62,459 nt of DNA, from IMG/VR virus record IMGVR_UViG_3300025864_000016, positions 1 through 62,459 of that record; one strand, 5' to 3'. The notes under the pieces are model-generated. The model saw only the letters and a program-made list of their open reading frames with translations. It was not told the origin of the DNA and searched no databases. The first letter of the stretch is position 1; the number at the start of each line of letters is the position of its first letter. Made by a program: the position numbers and the translations under genes. Origin of the DNA: a virus. Below are positions 24,682 to 32,920 of the stretch, piece by piece.

Positions 24682-26094
24682 CTACATCCGGTCGTCTCTG
24701 GCCATAAAAGTGTTCTTCTCGTCTGCGAACCAGAGCGGTACCCGGCCCGGCGGGCCATTTCTTTGTTTGGCAATAATTAAATCGCAAAGGTGCAAGTCTT
24801 CTTGCTTGTTGTATATCCACGGCCTGTGTAGGAACATCGTTAAATCGCTATCGTAAAACAGCGCGTTGGTTTCGCCTATGTCCGAATATATCGGATCTTT
24901 GTTACTCCGGCCATCAGCAGCGCGGTTCAGACTAGTGACAATCACGACGGGAATATCAAGCTCAACGGCAATGTCCTTTAGCCGGTGAGAGATATTCGCG
25001 AAGTCCAAACGGGCGTTACTGGTTGGGTTATCGGCGCACATCAACTGGAAGTAGTCAATCACCAGCAGGTCTAGCCCCACCTCGTTCTTCTGTTTGCGCG
25101 CTAACTGCAGCACCTTGTTTGGGGTCAGTAGCTTCGGACGCCCGACGTACAACGGCAAGCCCTTTAGCTCATCAATCGCATAGACAAGCTGGTCGCGCAT
25201 GGGCCGGTCAAGGTCACGGGCATTGTCTTTCAACTCATCCCAATTAGCGTCCCGGAAACGGGTATCTCGCATATGCTTGTTTTCTAGCGTGGTAGCCATT
25301 GCGATTAATGCCCGACGCGCTATGCTTCGTTCCCCCATTTCGCTTGATTGTATCTGCACCTTGTATCCAGCTCGCGCGGCAGGTAATGCGATATTGTTCA
25401 GCGCGAATTGTGACTTGCCCACATTGGACAACGCGCCAATCAGAATCATATCCGAGTTTTGCCAGCCTAGCGTCAGGTGATCCAAGTAGCCAAGCCCGGT
25501 CATAATCCCCGGAGGTGTGCCGTTCATCACCTGGTCATCAAGTTTGTCCAGCACTTCAGCGGCATAGTGCGCCATAGGCAACGTGCTTTCAGCCGGGGAA
25601 CTTGCGGTCATTATCCGGTCTAGCTCCGCTTGCGATACTCGCACTATCTCTTCGGCGGTAGCATCTACAGAATAGCAGGCCATCATCACCCTATCGGCGT
25701 TTTTAATGAGTTCCCGAAGTGAGTATTTTGCCTTGATAATTTCCGAATAGTGTTTCACCCCTCCAGCGGTTGGGCAAGCATTCATTATCGTCATCAGGTA
25801 TAGGGTACCGCCGACCATCTCTAATTGTGTTCCTGATTCCAGGTCACGCGGGTTAGCGGCCTTTCCTTTGAGATATTCCCCTAGTGTTATGAGGTCTACC
25901 GGGTCTTTTTTGTCGTACAATGCGACAATAGCCTCATAGATAATTTTATGCGTTTCTCTGTAGAAATATTCTGGCCGCATAATCTCAACAGCCTTCTCGA
26001 TTGCCTCGATCTCTAACAAGCAAGCGCCTAATAGAGCCTGTTCGGTTTCTATCGCATTTGGAGGTATCCGCTCAAGCAAATTATCTGGTAGCAT
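24682..26094 (-). CDS. dnaB: Replicative DNA helicase, DnaB type
   Basis: This 470-residue protein has the two-domain DnaB plan: N-terminal helical domain (PPNAIETEQALLG start) and C-terminal RecA-like ATPase. Walker A is G-ALSNVGKS-Q at about 220-229, Walker B is LLVIDYFQ at about 345-352, and the later segment VVIVTSLNR and GETNALFYDSD matches the helicase family. It unwinds DNA at the phage fork as a hexamer. Upstream lies the replisome-organiser-type gene; the starts overlap. Confidence 0.96.
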   Translation of the reverse strand: MLPDNLLERIPPNAIETEQALLGACLLEIEAIEKAVEIMRPEYFYRETHKIIYEAIVALYDKKDPVDLITLGEYLKGKAANPRDLESGTQLEMVGGTLYLMTIMNACPTAGGVKHYSEIIKAKYSLRELIKNADRVMMACYSVDATAEEIVRVSQAELDRIMTASSPAESTLPMAHYAAEVLDKLDDQVMNGTPPGIMTGLGYLDHLTLGWQNSDMILIGALSNVGKSQFALNNIALPAARAGYKVQIQSSEMGERSIARRALIAMATTLENKHMRDTRFRDANWDELKDNARDLDRPMRDQLVYAIDELKGLPLYVGRPKLLTPNKVLQLARKQKNEVGLDLLVIDYFQLMCADNPTSNARLDFANISHRLKDIAVELDIPVVIVTSLNRAADGRSNKDPIYSDIGETNALFYDSDLTMFLHRPWIYNKQEDLHLCDLIIAKQRNGPPGRVPLWFADEKNTFMARDDRM

Positions 26095-27118
26095 TGTTTA
26101 CCCTCGCAGCAGCGGCGGCACGTTTGGCGGCCAGCTCTATCTGGTATTCTTCATAACCTTCGGGCAGTGGGGTGTAGGGTATTGCGTCGGGGTGCAGCGC
26201 GTATGGGGTGTATTGCCCCTGCGTTGTTTGCGAGGTGGCGTTATCGCGTCGCTTCAGTTCGTCAAGTCCGGCATAATCTTTCATATGACTTTCCCATAGT
26301 CTATTCGTCGGATTCAAAAACTTCTCACAGTACATCAGGTAAGTATTCGTCGAGTTGCAGGCATTGACATAGCATTTTGCAAGGTACGCAAGGTCGTCGT
26401 GCGAGATTAGTTTCTTGTGCATAATGGCCTTGTAATACTTGAGAGATATGGCCTTACTCCCTCGGTGGTCACCACTGAAACGGTAAGCCTTCCAGATTTC
26501 CTTGTCAAAGCGTTCTTCCAGTTCAGCGTTTTTATCCACAGCAGGTACATCATCTACCAGCAAAGAATCAAACGCTGGTTCCGAAGAACCGGCAAGAGTA
26601 TTACTTACCTCTTCTAACCTCACCTCACCTCTACTAACCTTACCTAAAGGAAGTACAGAATCAGTATTCGTACTATTTGCGCACGTATCCTGTACGTATC
26701 CTGTACTAATATCTTTTTCTGGTGTTTCCACGCCTGCGGCAAGGTCTTGAGCTAACTTTCTAGCAGCTCTTATAGCAGCAGCGCGCTGGCGATTTTCTTC
26801 TATTTTCTCCAGATACTTGCCCCCATACTCTGCGAAATCATGCAAAAAGGTGCCTTTTTCTGTATGGTCTAAAAAACCAGAATCTACCATAGCGTCAAAG
26901 AAAAGCTGGTGGTCACCTTCCCACCCTGCAGCACGGGCTACCACGGCAGACGACTTTCCCGTCAAGTCCCCATGAGTACCCTTTGTGTGGTCTAAAGCCC
27001 ACGCCCACAAAAAGAACAAGTTGCCCGACGCATGGGCAGGTGATACGTCCAGTTTAGCGGCAAGTGTAAATAGCTTGTCGTTGTCTTTTAGGTCTTGATA
27101 CATTGAGACATATGCCAT
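26081..27118 (-). CDS. Replisome-organiser-type replication protein
   Basis: This 345-residue protein begins with a winged-helix-like region (residues 1-110) typical of phage replication initiators of the Lin1244/Lin1753 type, then a charged linker and a C-terminal DnaD-like helical region. The start at 27118 follows AAAGGAG. It sits directly upstream of dnaB, so it probably loads the helicase at the origin. Exact family is inferred. Confidence 0.75.
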   Translation of the reverse strand: MAYVSMYQDLKDNDKLFTLAAKLDVSPAHASGNLFFLWAWALDHTKGTHGDLTGKSSAVVARAAGWEGDHQLFFDAMVDSGFLDHTEKGTFLHDFAEYGGKYLEKIEENRQRAAAIRAARKLAQDLAAGVETPEKDISTGYVQDTCANSTNTDSVLPLGKVSRGEVRLEEVSNTLAGSSEPAFDSLLVDDVPAVDKNAELEERFDKEIWKAYRFSGDHRGSKAISLKYYKAIMHKKLISHDDLAYLAKCYVNACNSTNTYLMYCEKFLNPTNRLWESHMKDYAGLDELKRRDNATSQTTQGQYTPYALHPDAIPYTPLPEGYEEYQIELAAKRAAAAARVNNATR

Positions 27119-27147
27119 ATCAGTTTCTCCTTTGGTTTCCATTATTA

Positions 27148-27462
27148 TTACCCCCTGGTTTTAAGCAGGTTAGCGCCGTAGTAGAGTCGCTCCCACCCCA
27201 CGATAGTATGAACGTTATCACTATCACAGATAATGATTCCATTATCAATAAAAGCGTGATATAGTGCCCCTAAATTGCCTTGCCAATCACAAACATGTTC
27301 TATAAAAACGTCGTCTATCAAACCATGCACCCGATGTTTGTTTGTCCAACAGAATAGTGCCACAGCATAGCCGACTGCTTCTGCGTTTGTAATTCCTAAA
27401 TCTCGTGCCATACACATTATAGCGGGGCTTCGATGGATGTCATCGCTGATTGGTATGTTCAT
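27148..27462 (-). CDS. Short protein resembling the initiator N-terminal domain
   Basis: This 104-residue protein (GGAGGAAAC upstream) follows the same pattern as the first 105 residues of the next gene: a helix with A..LG, AVGYAVALFCW aligned with ASGNLFFLWAW, HG-LIDD, CDWQGN, and a final domain-like end. It looks like a stand-alone duplicate of the winged-helix domain. It could compete at, or assist binding to, the origin. Confidence 0.65.
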   Translation of the reverse strand: MNIPISDDIHRSPAIMCMARDLGITNAEAVGYAVALFCWTNKHRVHGLIDDVFIEHVCDWQGNLGALYHAFIDNGIIICDSDNVHTIVGWERLYYGANLLKTRG

Positions 27463-27475
27463 AGTTTCCTCCTCT

Positions 27476-27664
27476 TCAATAGTCGGGGAAAAGTTCTTCT
27501 ATCGGCTCCCCCGTCAAAGCCGATAGTTTCCTCATAATCTTGTACGAGGCGTGGTCGCGTTTGCCGGTAGCAAGCATCTGGACGTATTCGGGCGTGGCGT
27601 CGATCAACTTGGCAACGTCCCGATAGGTCAGGTTTTTTGCTACGATAGCTTCTTGTAGAGTCAT
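27476..27664 (-). CDS. Small XRE/Cro-type regulator
   Basis: This 62-residue protein is almost only a helix-turn-helix (LTYRDVAKLIDATPEYVQMLATGKR). GGAGG precedes the ATG at 27664; longer upstream frames are not supported. A palindrome over its own promoter at 27678-27690 suggests autoregulation. Confidence 0.82.
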   Translation of the reverse strand: MTLQEAIVAKNLTYRDVAKLIDATPEYVQMLATGKRDHASYKIMRKLSALTGEPIEELFPDY

Positions 27665-27677
27665 GTTTCCTCCAATT

Positions 27678-27711
27678 GTTATAGTATAACAGAAAATTGT
27701 TTGTAACGCAA
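27678..27711 (-). promoter_or_regulatory. Promoter with palindrome over -10
   Basis: Minus strand: TTGCGT (27706-27711), 17-base spacer, TATACT (27683-27688). The perfect palindrome GTTATA-G-TATAAC (27678-27690) covers the -10 and is a likely operator of the adjacent XRE protein. Confidence 0.75.
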
Positions 27712-27756
27712 TAGGGTATTCTAAAATCTTTGCAAGCCAGCGCAAGCAGGTATGGG

Positions 27757-28308
27757 CTACTTCGCACGTCGGCCTACACGCGGTTTCCTTGGCGCAGATG
27801 GGGCTTTGTAGCCTTTAGCTATCCTCGCGGCTTTGCGCGCAGCCTTGGCGTCCAGAAGTACCTTTTTGTAGGGCAGCAGGTTCGGGATAGATTCCAAAGA
27901 CTCAATCCCAAAAAACAGTGCCCGCATCACGTCCATGCAGTAAGGCATGAATTTGTTAATCATGTCATCGTCAAAGAAGGCAGTAGTGTATCCAAGCCAA
28001 GCGTAGATGTTCCGGCACTCCCTGTCTGTGCCGTGTGAACCCCCGCCGGGTAACTTCGTGCCACCGTCCACTTCGACAATAATCTTCCGATCACGCCAGA
28101 TGAAGTCGCAGGAGTACCGACGCCCCTTTAGCGGTTTGCGTTGAATCTCTGGGGCCGGTATTTCTGGGCAAGACTCCTTCAATGCCTCCTCAAACGCCAG
28201 CTCAAGGTAGCTTCGTTTCTTATCGACATTCACCTCAATGGTAAACGCGGTTTCGCGCACGTTTTGCGGCGTTTCTACAACTTTCATTGACGATGTAGGT
28301 TTTCTCAC
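27757..28308 (-). CDS. Vsr/DUF559-like endonuclease-fold protein
   Basis: This 183-residue protein has the core of Vsr/DUF559 nucleases: YSCDFIWRDRKIIVEVDGG (metal-binding Asp and E-x-D), a HGTDREC-RN helix, and AWLGYTTAFFDDD. The C terminus is basic and Ala/Lys-rich. It overlaps copy B by ATGA, so a mobile gene sits directly upstream in the same transcript. Probably a DNA nuclease; substrate unknown. Confidence 0.75.
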   Translation of the reverse strand: MRKPTSSMKVVETPQNVRETAFTIEVNVDKKRSYLELAFEEALKESCPEIPAPEIQRKPLKGRRYSCDFIWRDRKIIVEVDGGTKLPGGGSHGTDRECRNIYAWLGYTTAFFDDDMINKFMPYCMDVMRALFFGIESLESIPNLLPYKKVLLDAKAARKAARIAKGYKAPSAPRKPRVGRRAK

Positions 28309-28994
28309 TTTGCCGCCCTCCCAGTTGGTTTCGTCATCGCTTCTTCCGAATCCATTCCAATCTTTATTCTATAACATAAAGTTTGACTAGTAACGACGCA
28401 CCGTTTATCCTCTACCCACGCAGCGATACACTTCGTTTCACTGAAGGCTGTAATGAGATGGTTATCACTTCTGTTTCTCTGTTGTTGCTTCATTGTGATC
28501 CACCTACAATTATTCGGTTCGTAATTGCCATCGTTGTTTGGGTAACGGTCAAGGGATAAGCCTTTTATGTATCCGTTAGCAAGCGCCCATTTTTTAAAGA
28601 CGGCACGGTCAGTTCTCCACTCGTCACAGACGATGATACCCCTTCCACCATAACGAAAGTAGTTTTTATTGTTTGTGTTGTAGCAACGTTGCATCATATC
28701 TGTCCATACACAACGTAAACGATAATATTCACTACCGAGTAGACTATCTCCATGTGTGGTACTTACTTCACGCTGATAACACCCACATGAAATGGTATGA
28801 CCACTGGCTAATTTCTGGCCTTCTACGCGGTATGTATTACCACAATCGCAGATGACAGTATAGAAATGCCTTATCTGTCCGTTAATTCTTTCGGCCACGT
28901 GCGCCGTGGTTGTTAATCGTCCGAGTTTCATCCCGATAGGAATGGCACACCCACGAACCTTGACGACAGGTGTAACTGTGGTTATAATGTTCAT
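28305..28994 (-). CDS. Homing-endonuclease-like protein, copy B
   Basis: This 229-residue family member has CDCGN, HTISCGCY, QRCYN, YGGRGIIVCDEW, LDRYPNNDGNYEP-NCRW and FSETKCIAAW blocks (Ser replaces Gly in FGETK). The ATG at 28994 is eight bases from GGAGG; a TTG at 29000 is too close. It has the full private leader at 28995-29070 and an N terminus (RGC-IP-G-KLGR) like copy G. It lacks its own terminator and is coupled to the Vsr-like gene. Confidence 0.87.
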   Translation of the reverse strand: MNIITTVTPVVKVRGCAIPIGMKLGRLTTTAHVAERINGQIRHFYTVICDCGNTYRVEGQKLASGHTISCGCYQREVSTTHGDSLLGSEYYRLRCVWTDMMQRCYNTNNKNYFRYGGRGIIVCDEWRTDRAVFKKWALANGYIKGLSLDRYPNNDGNYEPNNCRWITMKQQQRNRSDNHLITAFSETKCIAAWVEDKRCVVTSQTLCYRIKIGMDSEEAMTKPTGRAAK

Positions 28995-29070
28995 TGTCAA
29001 CTCCTCCTTTTAGGTGTTGTCCGGCCTCCAACATTTGGCTATGTGTGGAGGCATTTCTGTAAGTATACCA
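28995..29070 (-). promoter_or_regulatory. Cassette leader B: extended -10 promoter, stem-loop, RBS
   Basis: Minus strand: TGG-TATACT (29062-29070), stem GCCTCCA/TGGAGGC (29024-29030 with 29046-29052), spacer ACAACACCT, GGAGG (29003-29007), start 28994. Distance from -10 to start is 67 nt, as in the other four leaders. It lies inside the 3' part of the small gene at 29010-29129. Confidence 0.85.
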
Positions 29071-29129
29071 CCTATTAGAATAAAAGTACAGTCCGCATCA
29101 ACTGTCTTTGGCGCTTTTTGTTTTCGCAT
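29010..29129 (-). CDS. 39-residue protein overlapping leader B
   Basis: A short frame starts in a TAATG overlap with AAGGGG upstream. It encodes a basic start and a short hydrophobic stretch (CTFILIGGIL). Its last third is leader B sequence, so the original gene may have been truncated when the cassette arrived. Function unknown. Confidence 0.45.
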   Translation of the reverse strand: MRKQKAPKTVDADCTFILIGGILTEMPPHIAKCWRPDNT

Positions 29130-29305
29130 TATTTTACCCCTTCTTTCTTTTTGCGCGGGATTGAATAAGAAACACACAAGCACCCCGCAGCAGCTAGTAT
29201 GCTCACCCACATTTTGTCCCAATTGTGCAATCCAATATTGACGCCAGTCATCAGGTAGAAAAGCATGAAGCCCATATTGAATAAGAATATTATCCATTTC
29301 TTCAT
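29129..29305 (-). CDS. Small two-span membrane protein
   Basis: This 58-residue protein starts MKKW in an ATGA overlap and has two hydrophobic segments (about 4-22 and 34-48) and a basic C terminus. It is one of three small membrane proteins in this cluster. Function unknown. Confidence 0.7.
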   Translation of the reverse strand: MKKWIIFLFNMGFMLFYLMTGVNIGLHNWDKMWVSILAAAGCLCVSYSIPRKKKEGVK

Positions 29306-29478
29306 ACTTCCCCCCATCCAGTGCCATTTACATGGGCATCAATAATACCCATAATAGCAAACACAATGAAAGTTATTGTCATTCCAATTAAATTACACGT
29401 CGCGCTGTAACCTCCAAAAAGAATTACAGAAACCAGATACAGGATTCTGATACCGACAGGATATATGTGTTTAGACAT
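29302..29478 (-). CDS. Small two-span membrane protein
   Basis: This 58-residue protein has GGGGGAGG upstream and two membrane segments (about 9-24 and 28-46). It overlaps the upstream gene by eight bases. Function unknown. Confidence 0.7.
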   Translation of the reverse strand: MSKHIYPVGIRILYLVSVILFGGYSATCNLIGMTITFIVFAIMGIIDAHVNGTGWGEV

Positions 29479-29692
29479 TGTCTTCCTCCCCCTGCCCATA
29501 AGCAGCGTCAACCCCGAACGGCGGTCGGTGCAATGCATCAAGATTCTCGTGAAGCAACCGCTCGTGGTTGAACTTCTTCACCGCCTCGACAAGGTACTCG
29601 CAAATGCCCATGTTCCGGCGCCCCGCGTGCTTGCAGGCCGCCACAAACTCCTCTGAATCAATGGATATGCGGACTACTAGGTTCTCTGGCAT
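29471..29692 (-). CDS. Small hypothetical protein
   Basis: This 73-residue protein starts MPENLVVRISIDSEEF with GGAGGTGAAG upstream. The N-terminal beta strand followed by helices recalls ribbon-helix-helix proteins, but this is only a resemblance. It is coupled to membrane-protein genes on both sides. Confidence 0.65.
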   Translation of the reverse strand: MPENLVVRISIDSEEFVAACKHAGRRNMGICEYLVEAVKKFNHERLLHENLDALHRPPFGVDAAYGQGEEDNV

Positions 29693-29862
29693 TACTTCAC
29701 CTCCGCTAGCCCATTGGCTATTATCCCGACGATAAACGCAAAGGCTATGCAAACTACGGCCATTACAGCATTGCCCTTCCCGATGTAAACGCCGGAAGAT
29801 ACCAGAAGTATCGACGCGCCGACATTAAACAGGAATCTAACGAATATTAACGCTTTGTTCAT
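29692..29862 (-). CDS. Small two-span membrane protein
   Basis: This 56-residue protein, first gene after the promoter at 29909, has AAAGGGGGAAAG upstream and two hydrophobic helices (about 4-22 and 32-50). Function unknown. Confidence 0.7.
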   Translation of the reverse strand: MNKALIFVRFLFNVGASILLVSSGVYIGKGNAVMAVVCIAFAFIVGIIANGLAEVK

Positions 29863-29908
29863 CTTTCCCCCTTTGCCCGGATTGTGCGACGGGCGCGCAT
29901 CTGAATAT

Positions 29909-29937
29909 ACTATAGCAGGAATAGCCCTGCGTGTCAA
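29909..29937 (-). promoter_or_regulatory. Early promoter of small membrane-protein group
   Basis: Minus strand: TTGACA (29932-29937), 17-base spacer, TATAGT (29909-29914), with ACTCAC just upstream of the -35, similar to the promoters at 37672 and 40801. Confidence 0.85.
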
Positions 29938-29981
29938 GTGAGTTACTACTAGCTATTATTGTATTAATAACCAGTAATTGA

Positions 29982-30407
29982 TTATTGGTCGCGGAACGGA
30001 TCGACCAGGTCAGGCATTGCGGCTTCCGTTGCCTGTTGCGCGGGTGAAGCCGCCGGTGCCGACGCGGGCGAATTGTACGGGTCAGCAGGCTTGTCCCCTT
30101 CCGCCTTGTTGCTCATGGGCAGGAATGAGAAGTCACTGACGACGATGCTCAATGAGGTTTTCGTTGTCCCGTCTTTGCCCTGATATTCGCGGGTGTCCAG
30201 TTTCCCGATAGCGATGATGGGCTTGCCCTTTTTGAAGAACTTCACTATCCGCTCTGCAAGCGCGTCAAATGCCGCACAATCAAAGAAGATCGTCTTATCC
30301 TTGCTGACATTATCAGCGACAGAAAATTGTACCATTGGCTTGCCCGCTTGAGTATATTTTAACTCAAGCTCTCTGGTGATATTGCCAATTACCGTGATTA
30401 AAGCCAT
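29982..30407 (-). CDS. ssb: Single-stranded DNA-binding protein
   Basis: This 141-residue protein has an OB-fold start (VIGNITRELELKYTQAGKPMVQFSVAD), F-FDC-AFDALAERIVKFFKKGKPI and a later beta hairpin, followed by a disordered Ala/Pro/Gln linker. The tail DLVDPFRDQ resembles the usual acidic DxxPF tip but continues three residues further. It protects single-stranded DNA for replication and for RecT, encoded next to it. Confidence 0.93.
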   Translation of the reverse strand: MALITVIGNITRELELKYTQAGKPMVQFSVADNVSKDKTIFFDCAAFDALAERIVKFFKKGKPIIAIGKLDTREYQGKDGTTKTSLSIVVSDFSFLPMSNKAEGDKPADPYNSPASAPAASPAQQATEAAMPDLVDPFRDQ

Positions 30408-30454
30408 TTGTTTTCTCCTGCCCCTACGAGGCCGGGGCCAGGCACTTCGGGTGA

Positions 30455-31399
30455 CTACGCCTTTGCTTGCGCCTGCGCTGCTGCTACGTCGTATGGATTG
30501 GGCGGCTCTTCTGGGTCGGGCGGAATGTCAGCCTCGACAAACTCACCCTCAATGTCGTTTACGTCCCGGAATGAGATAATCTCGTCAACGTGGTGGTCAG
30601 TGTCTATCGCCACATTGACTGTCTGGCTGTCAACAGCGATAGCGTTCATAAACTCTGTAGACAACGGCCACCAGCGAGCGCACATCCGAAAAACAGTTTT
30701 CAATGAAGCTGTTTCGGGATTCTCACGCCACATTTTAGTTTCCTTTTTGTCCTTGCCTTGTGCATAGCGGGCGCGGTGCTTCTCTATGTCTTCTGGAGTC
30801 CATGGGTTAGACGTGAAGCGTCTGCCATCCTTCATAGTTACGACGATGTAGTACCCTGTGATTTTGCCCCGTTCACCGCCCCACTTCGGCTTGTGGATTA
30901 TTTGCGCGTTACTTCCTGCAATCCATTCAAAGTTATCGTTTTCATAAACAATGAATGGCTCAATATTTGCCACCTGTCCAGAACGATAAGCAAGCTGAAT
31001 CATGCCCCGATAACCGACAATAACCTGTGCCTCCGCTATTTGTTGCCATTCACCATTAACCTTTGCACTCCGATTGTAGGGAATTATGTACGCCATCCCT
31101 AACGGCCCTCCCGGTGACAATCCCAACTTCGAGAGCGTGAATACCGCCCCCAAAATAGAAGTCGGGGTGCATTTGTACAGTGCCGGATTGATTCGGAACT
31201 CCTGCAACAACGCGCCTGCCAGCGTCTCGTAGTCTATCACCTTTGATAACGCTCGCTCAATGTCCGGGCGATACTTGCCCAGTAGCTGAACCTCAAGTTG
31301 CTGGTGAGGAGTCAGCTTTGCTTCCTTCACCTCTTCGGCGGACATGTTAGCCCGCCGAAGGATTAACTCATTGGCTTCTTTAGCTGTTCCGCTTGCCAT
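30455..31399 (-). CDS. recT: RecT single-strand annealing protein
   Basis: This 314-residue protein matches RecT: helical start, C-TPTSILGA, LGLSPGGPLGMAYIIPY, VGYRGMIQLAYRSG and the VY-ND-F segment. It anneals complementary strands in phage recombination together with the YqaJ exonuclease upstream, with which it overlaps by TAATG. The C terminus is acidic. Confidence 0.95.
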   Translation of the reverse strand: MASGTAKEANELILRRANMSAEEVKEAKLTPHQQLEVQLLGKYRPDIERALSKVIDYETLAGALLQEFRINPALYKCTPTSILGAVFTLSKLGLSPGGPLGMAYIIPYNRSAKVNGEWQQIAEAQVIVGYRGMIQLAYRSGQVANIEPFIVYENDNFEWIAGSNAQIIHKPKWGGERGKITGYYIVVTMKDGRRFTSNPWTPEDIEKHRARYAQGKDKKETKMWRENPETASLKTVFRMCARWWPLSTEFMNAIAVDSQTVNVAIDTDHHVDEIISFRDVNDIEGEFVEADIPPDPEEPPNPYDVAAAQAQAKA

Positions 31400-32391
31400 T
31401 ATTTGCCTCCCTTTTCTGGTGTGATTGTGAACCGGCGCGAGGTAGACACTTTGGCGTACTTCGCGAATAATTCCGGTTCCTTGGCCTTAACCTCTTTCGT
31501 GTCAAGGCGCGTGGTGGTAGTGTTTGTCCAGTTTACGCGGGTTCCTCCTACTGTGCCCCGCTGGTGTGCGCCAAGCTCGGCCTTGAGCTGGTTCTCAATG
31601 AACGTTATCTTTTCGTCAAGCTCTTTAGCTTCACCCTTCAGCTCGAAGTAGTGCTCGATGTCACTAACTGGTAATTCTAATTCAACCGGCGTGTCATCGT
31701 CAATGCCTTCGGGATAAATGGCCGACAATGCCTGCGAGGTAGCTTCTGTGCCGTCTACCGCTGGTGGGGTGTTTGTTACCACACAATCCCAGAAGTTGCT
31801 ACCCGCTTCAATCAGCGCGGCGATAACCGCATTGTCTCGTTCTACCCGTATGTAGTTGAACTTGTTACCCCCGATACGTGTAGCCACATAAGCATACTGT
31901 AGGTCTATCACCGCCATATACCACTGCACTTGGCACTGGTAAGCAAAGGGTATATTCTCCCCTTCCCACTCTTTGGCAAGGTAGCTAGACGCATTTTTCG
32001 CCTCCAGGATACCGTTGCCATTTACAGGGTCTATAATTAGGCGGTCAATATTCGCCAGCATCCAAGGGTATTTCGGGTGCTGGTATATGCAGTTGCGTCT
32101 CTGCACCTTTAGCCCCGTCACAGCGGCGAAGTGGTTAGCATTGGACTCCTCATCCACCGTTCCCCAGTACGCGGCTTCTGAAGGCCATTCCTGCCCGTTG
32201 ACGACATACGGCTCCCGGCCATCGTTTACACGCATAGCACCGGTTTTCTCATACCACAACTCAATTGGAGAAGTGTACTTGTTCAGCCCGATTATGGCTG
32301 CGATTTCTGAACCGCCTATCCCCGCCTTCCGGTGTTCAAGCCAAATGTCCTTTGACATATTGGTAGTGCTTGTAAGTATTCGTGGTTTCAT
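31399..32391 (-). CDS. YqaJ-family recombination exonuclease
   Basis: This 330-residue protein has the YqaJ plan: W-HRKAGIGGSEIAAIIGLNKYTSP at the start, then D(R)LI in the middle, ILEAKNASS with the E-x-K catalytic pair, and Q-QWYMAV. It makes 3' single strands for RecT, as in RecE/RecT systems. Start follows AAGGGGGAG. Confidence 0.93.
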   Translation of the reverse strand: MKPRILTSTTNMSKDIWLEHRKAGIGGSEIAAIIGLNKYTSPIELWYEKTGAMRVNDGREPYVVNGQEWPSEAAYWGTVDEESNANHFAAVTGLKVQRRNCIYQHPKYPWMLANIDRLIIDPVNGNGILEAKNASSYLAKEWEGENIPFAYQCQVQWYMAVIDLQYAYVATRIGGNKFNYIRVERDNAVIAALIEAGSNFWDCVVTNTPPAVDGTEATSQALSAIYPEGIDDDTPVELELPVSDIEHYFELKGEAKELDEKITFIENQLKAELGAHQRGTVGGTRVNWTNTTTTRLDTKEVKAKEPELFAKYAKVSTSRRFTITPEKGGK

Positions 32392-32392
32392 G

Positions 32393-32920
32393 CTACTCCC
32401 CCTTCTGCTTGCGCAGGTACAGTGTCAACGCGGCTTCGGCTTCGGCGCGAGTAGAGAATAGCCACTGCTTGCTGTAATCTCCGTGTTCTTTAACTGTGCC
32501 ATCAAAAAATATCCAGACCACGCGCCCGTCTAATCGCCCGCAAATAGACCACTCCTGACTATTTGCAACGTCGGATATTTTCCAACCATTCTGCGGTACG
32601 TCGGTTCGTGTAGCTGGTGGCAGCACATCTGGCTTATCATCCGCATTCTCCGCCTTCACCTTCTTCAGCTCCCCGCCCAGTTCCTTCAACTGCTTGCGCA
32701 GGCTGTCTATGAGGCTGTCCTTGGCTTGGTGGCCCTCAGCAAACATAGCAGCAGTATTCATGTTCGTGCTTTTGAACGAATAAGATACACCCGCCTTTAC
32801 CCAATGCCCGCATACATCTAAATATTCTTTGGTCTCGTTTGCGCTGCGGGCAACCCTGTACCCGTCTACGTCATCGCCGAAAACGAAATAATCTCCGGCG
32901 TCGTATACTTCTTTAGCCAT
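32393..32920 (-). CDS. Hypothetical protein, shares C-terminal domain with 32921
   Basis: This 175-residue protein has a beta-like N-terminal part, a Lys/Glu coiled coil, and a C-terminal ~65-residue domain with W.I..., a display of Trp and Thr strands and a final T-R-A-E-A-E-A-A-L-x-L-Y-L-R helix. The next gene ends in the same type of domain. Function unknown. Confidence 0.7.
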   Translation of the reverse strand: MAKEVYDAGDYFVFGDDVDGYRVARSANETKEYLDVCGHWVKAGVSYSFKSTNMNTAAMFAEGHQAKDSLIDSLRKQLKELGGELKKVKAENADDKPDVLPPATRTDVPQNGWKISDVANSQEWSICGRLDGRVVWIFFDGTVKEHGDYSKQWLFSTRAEAEAALTLYLRKQKGE

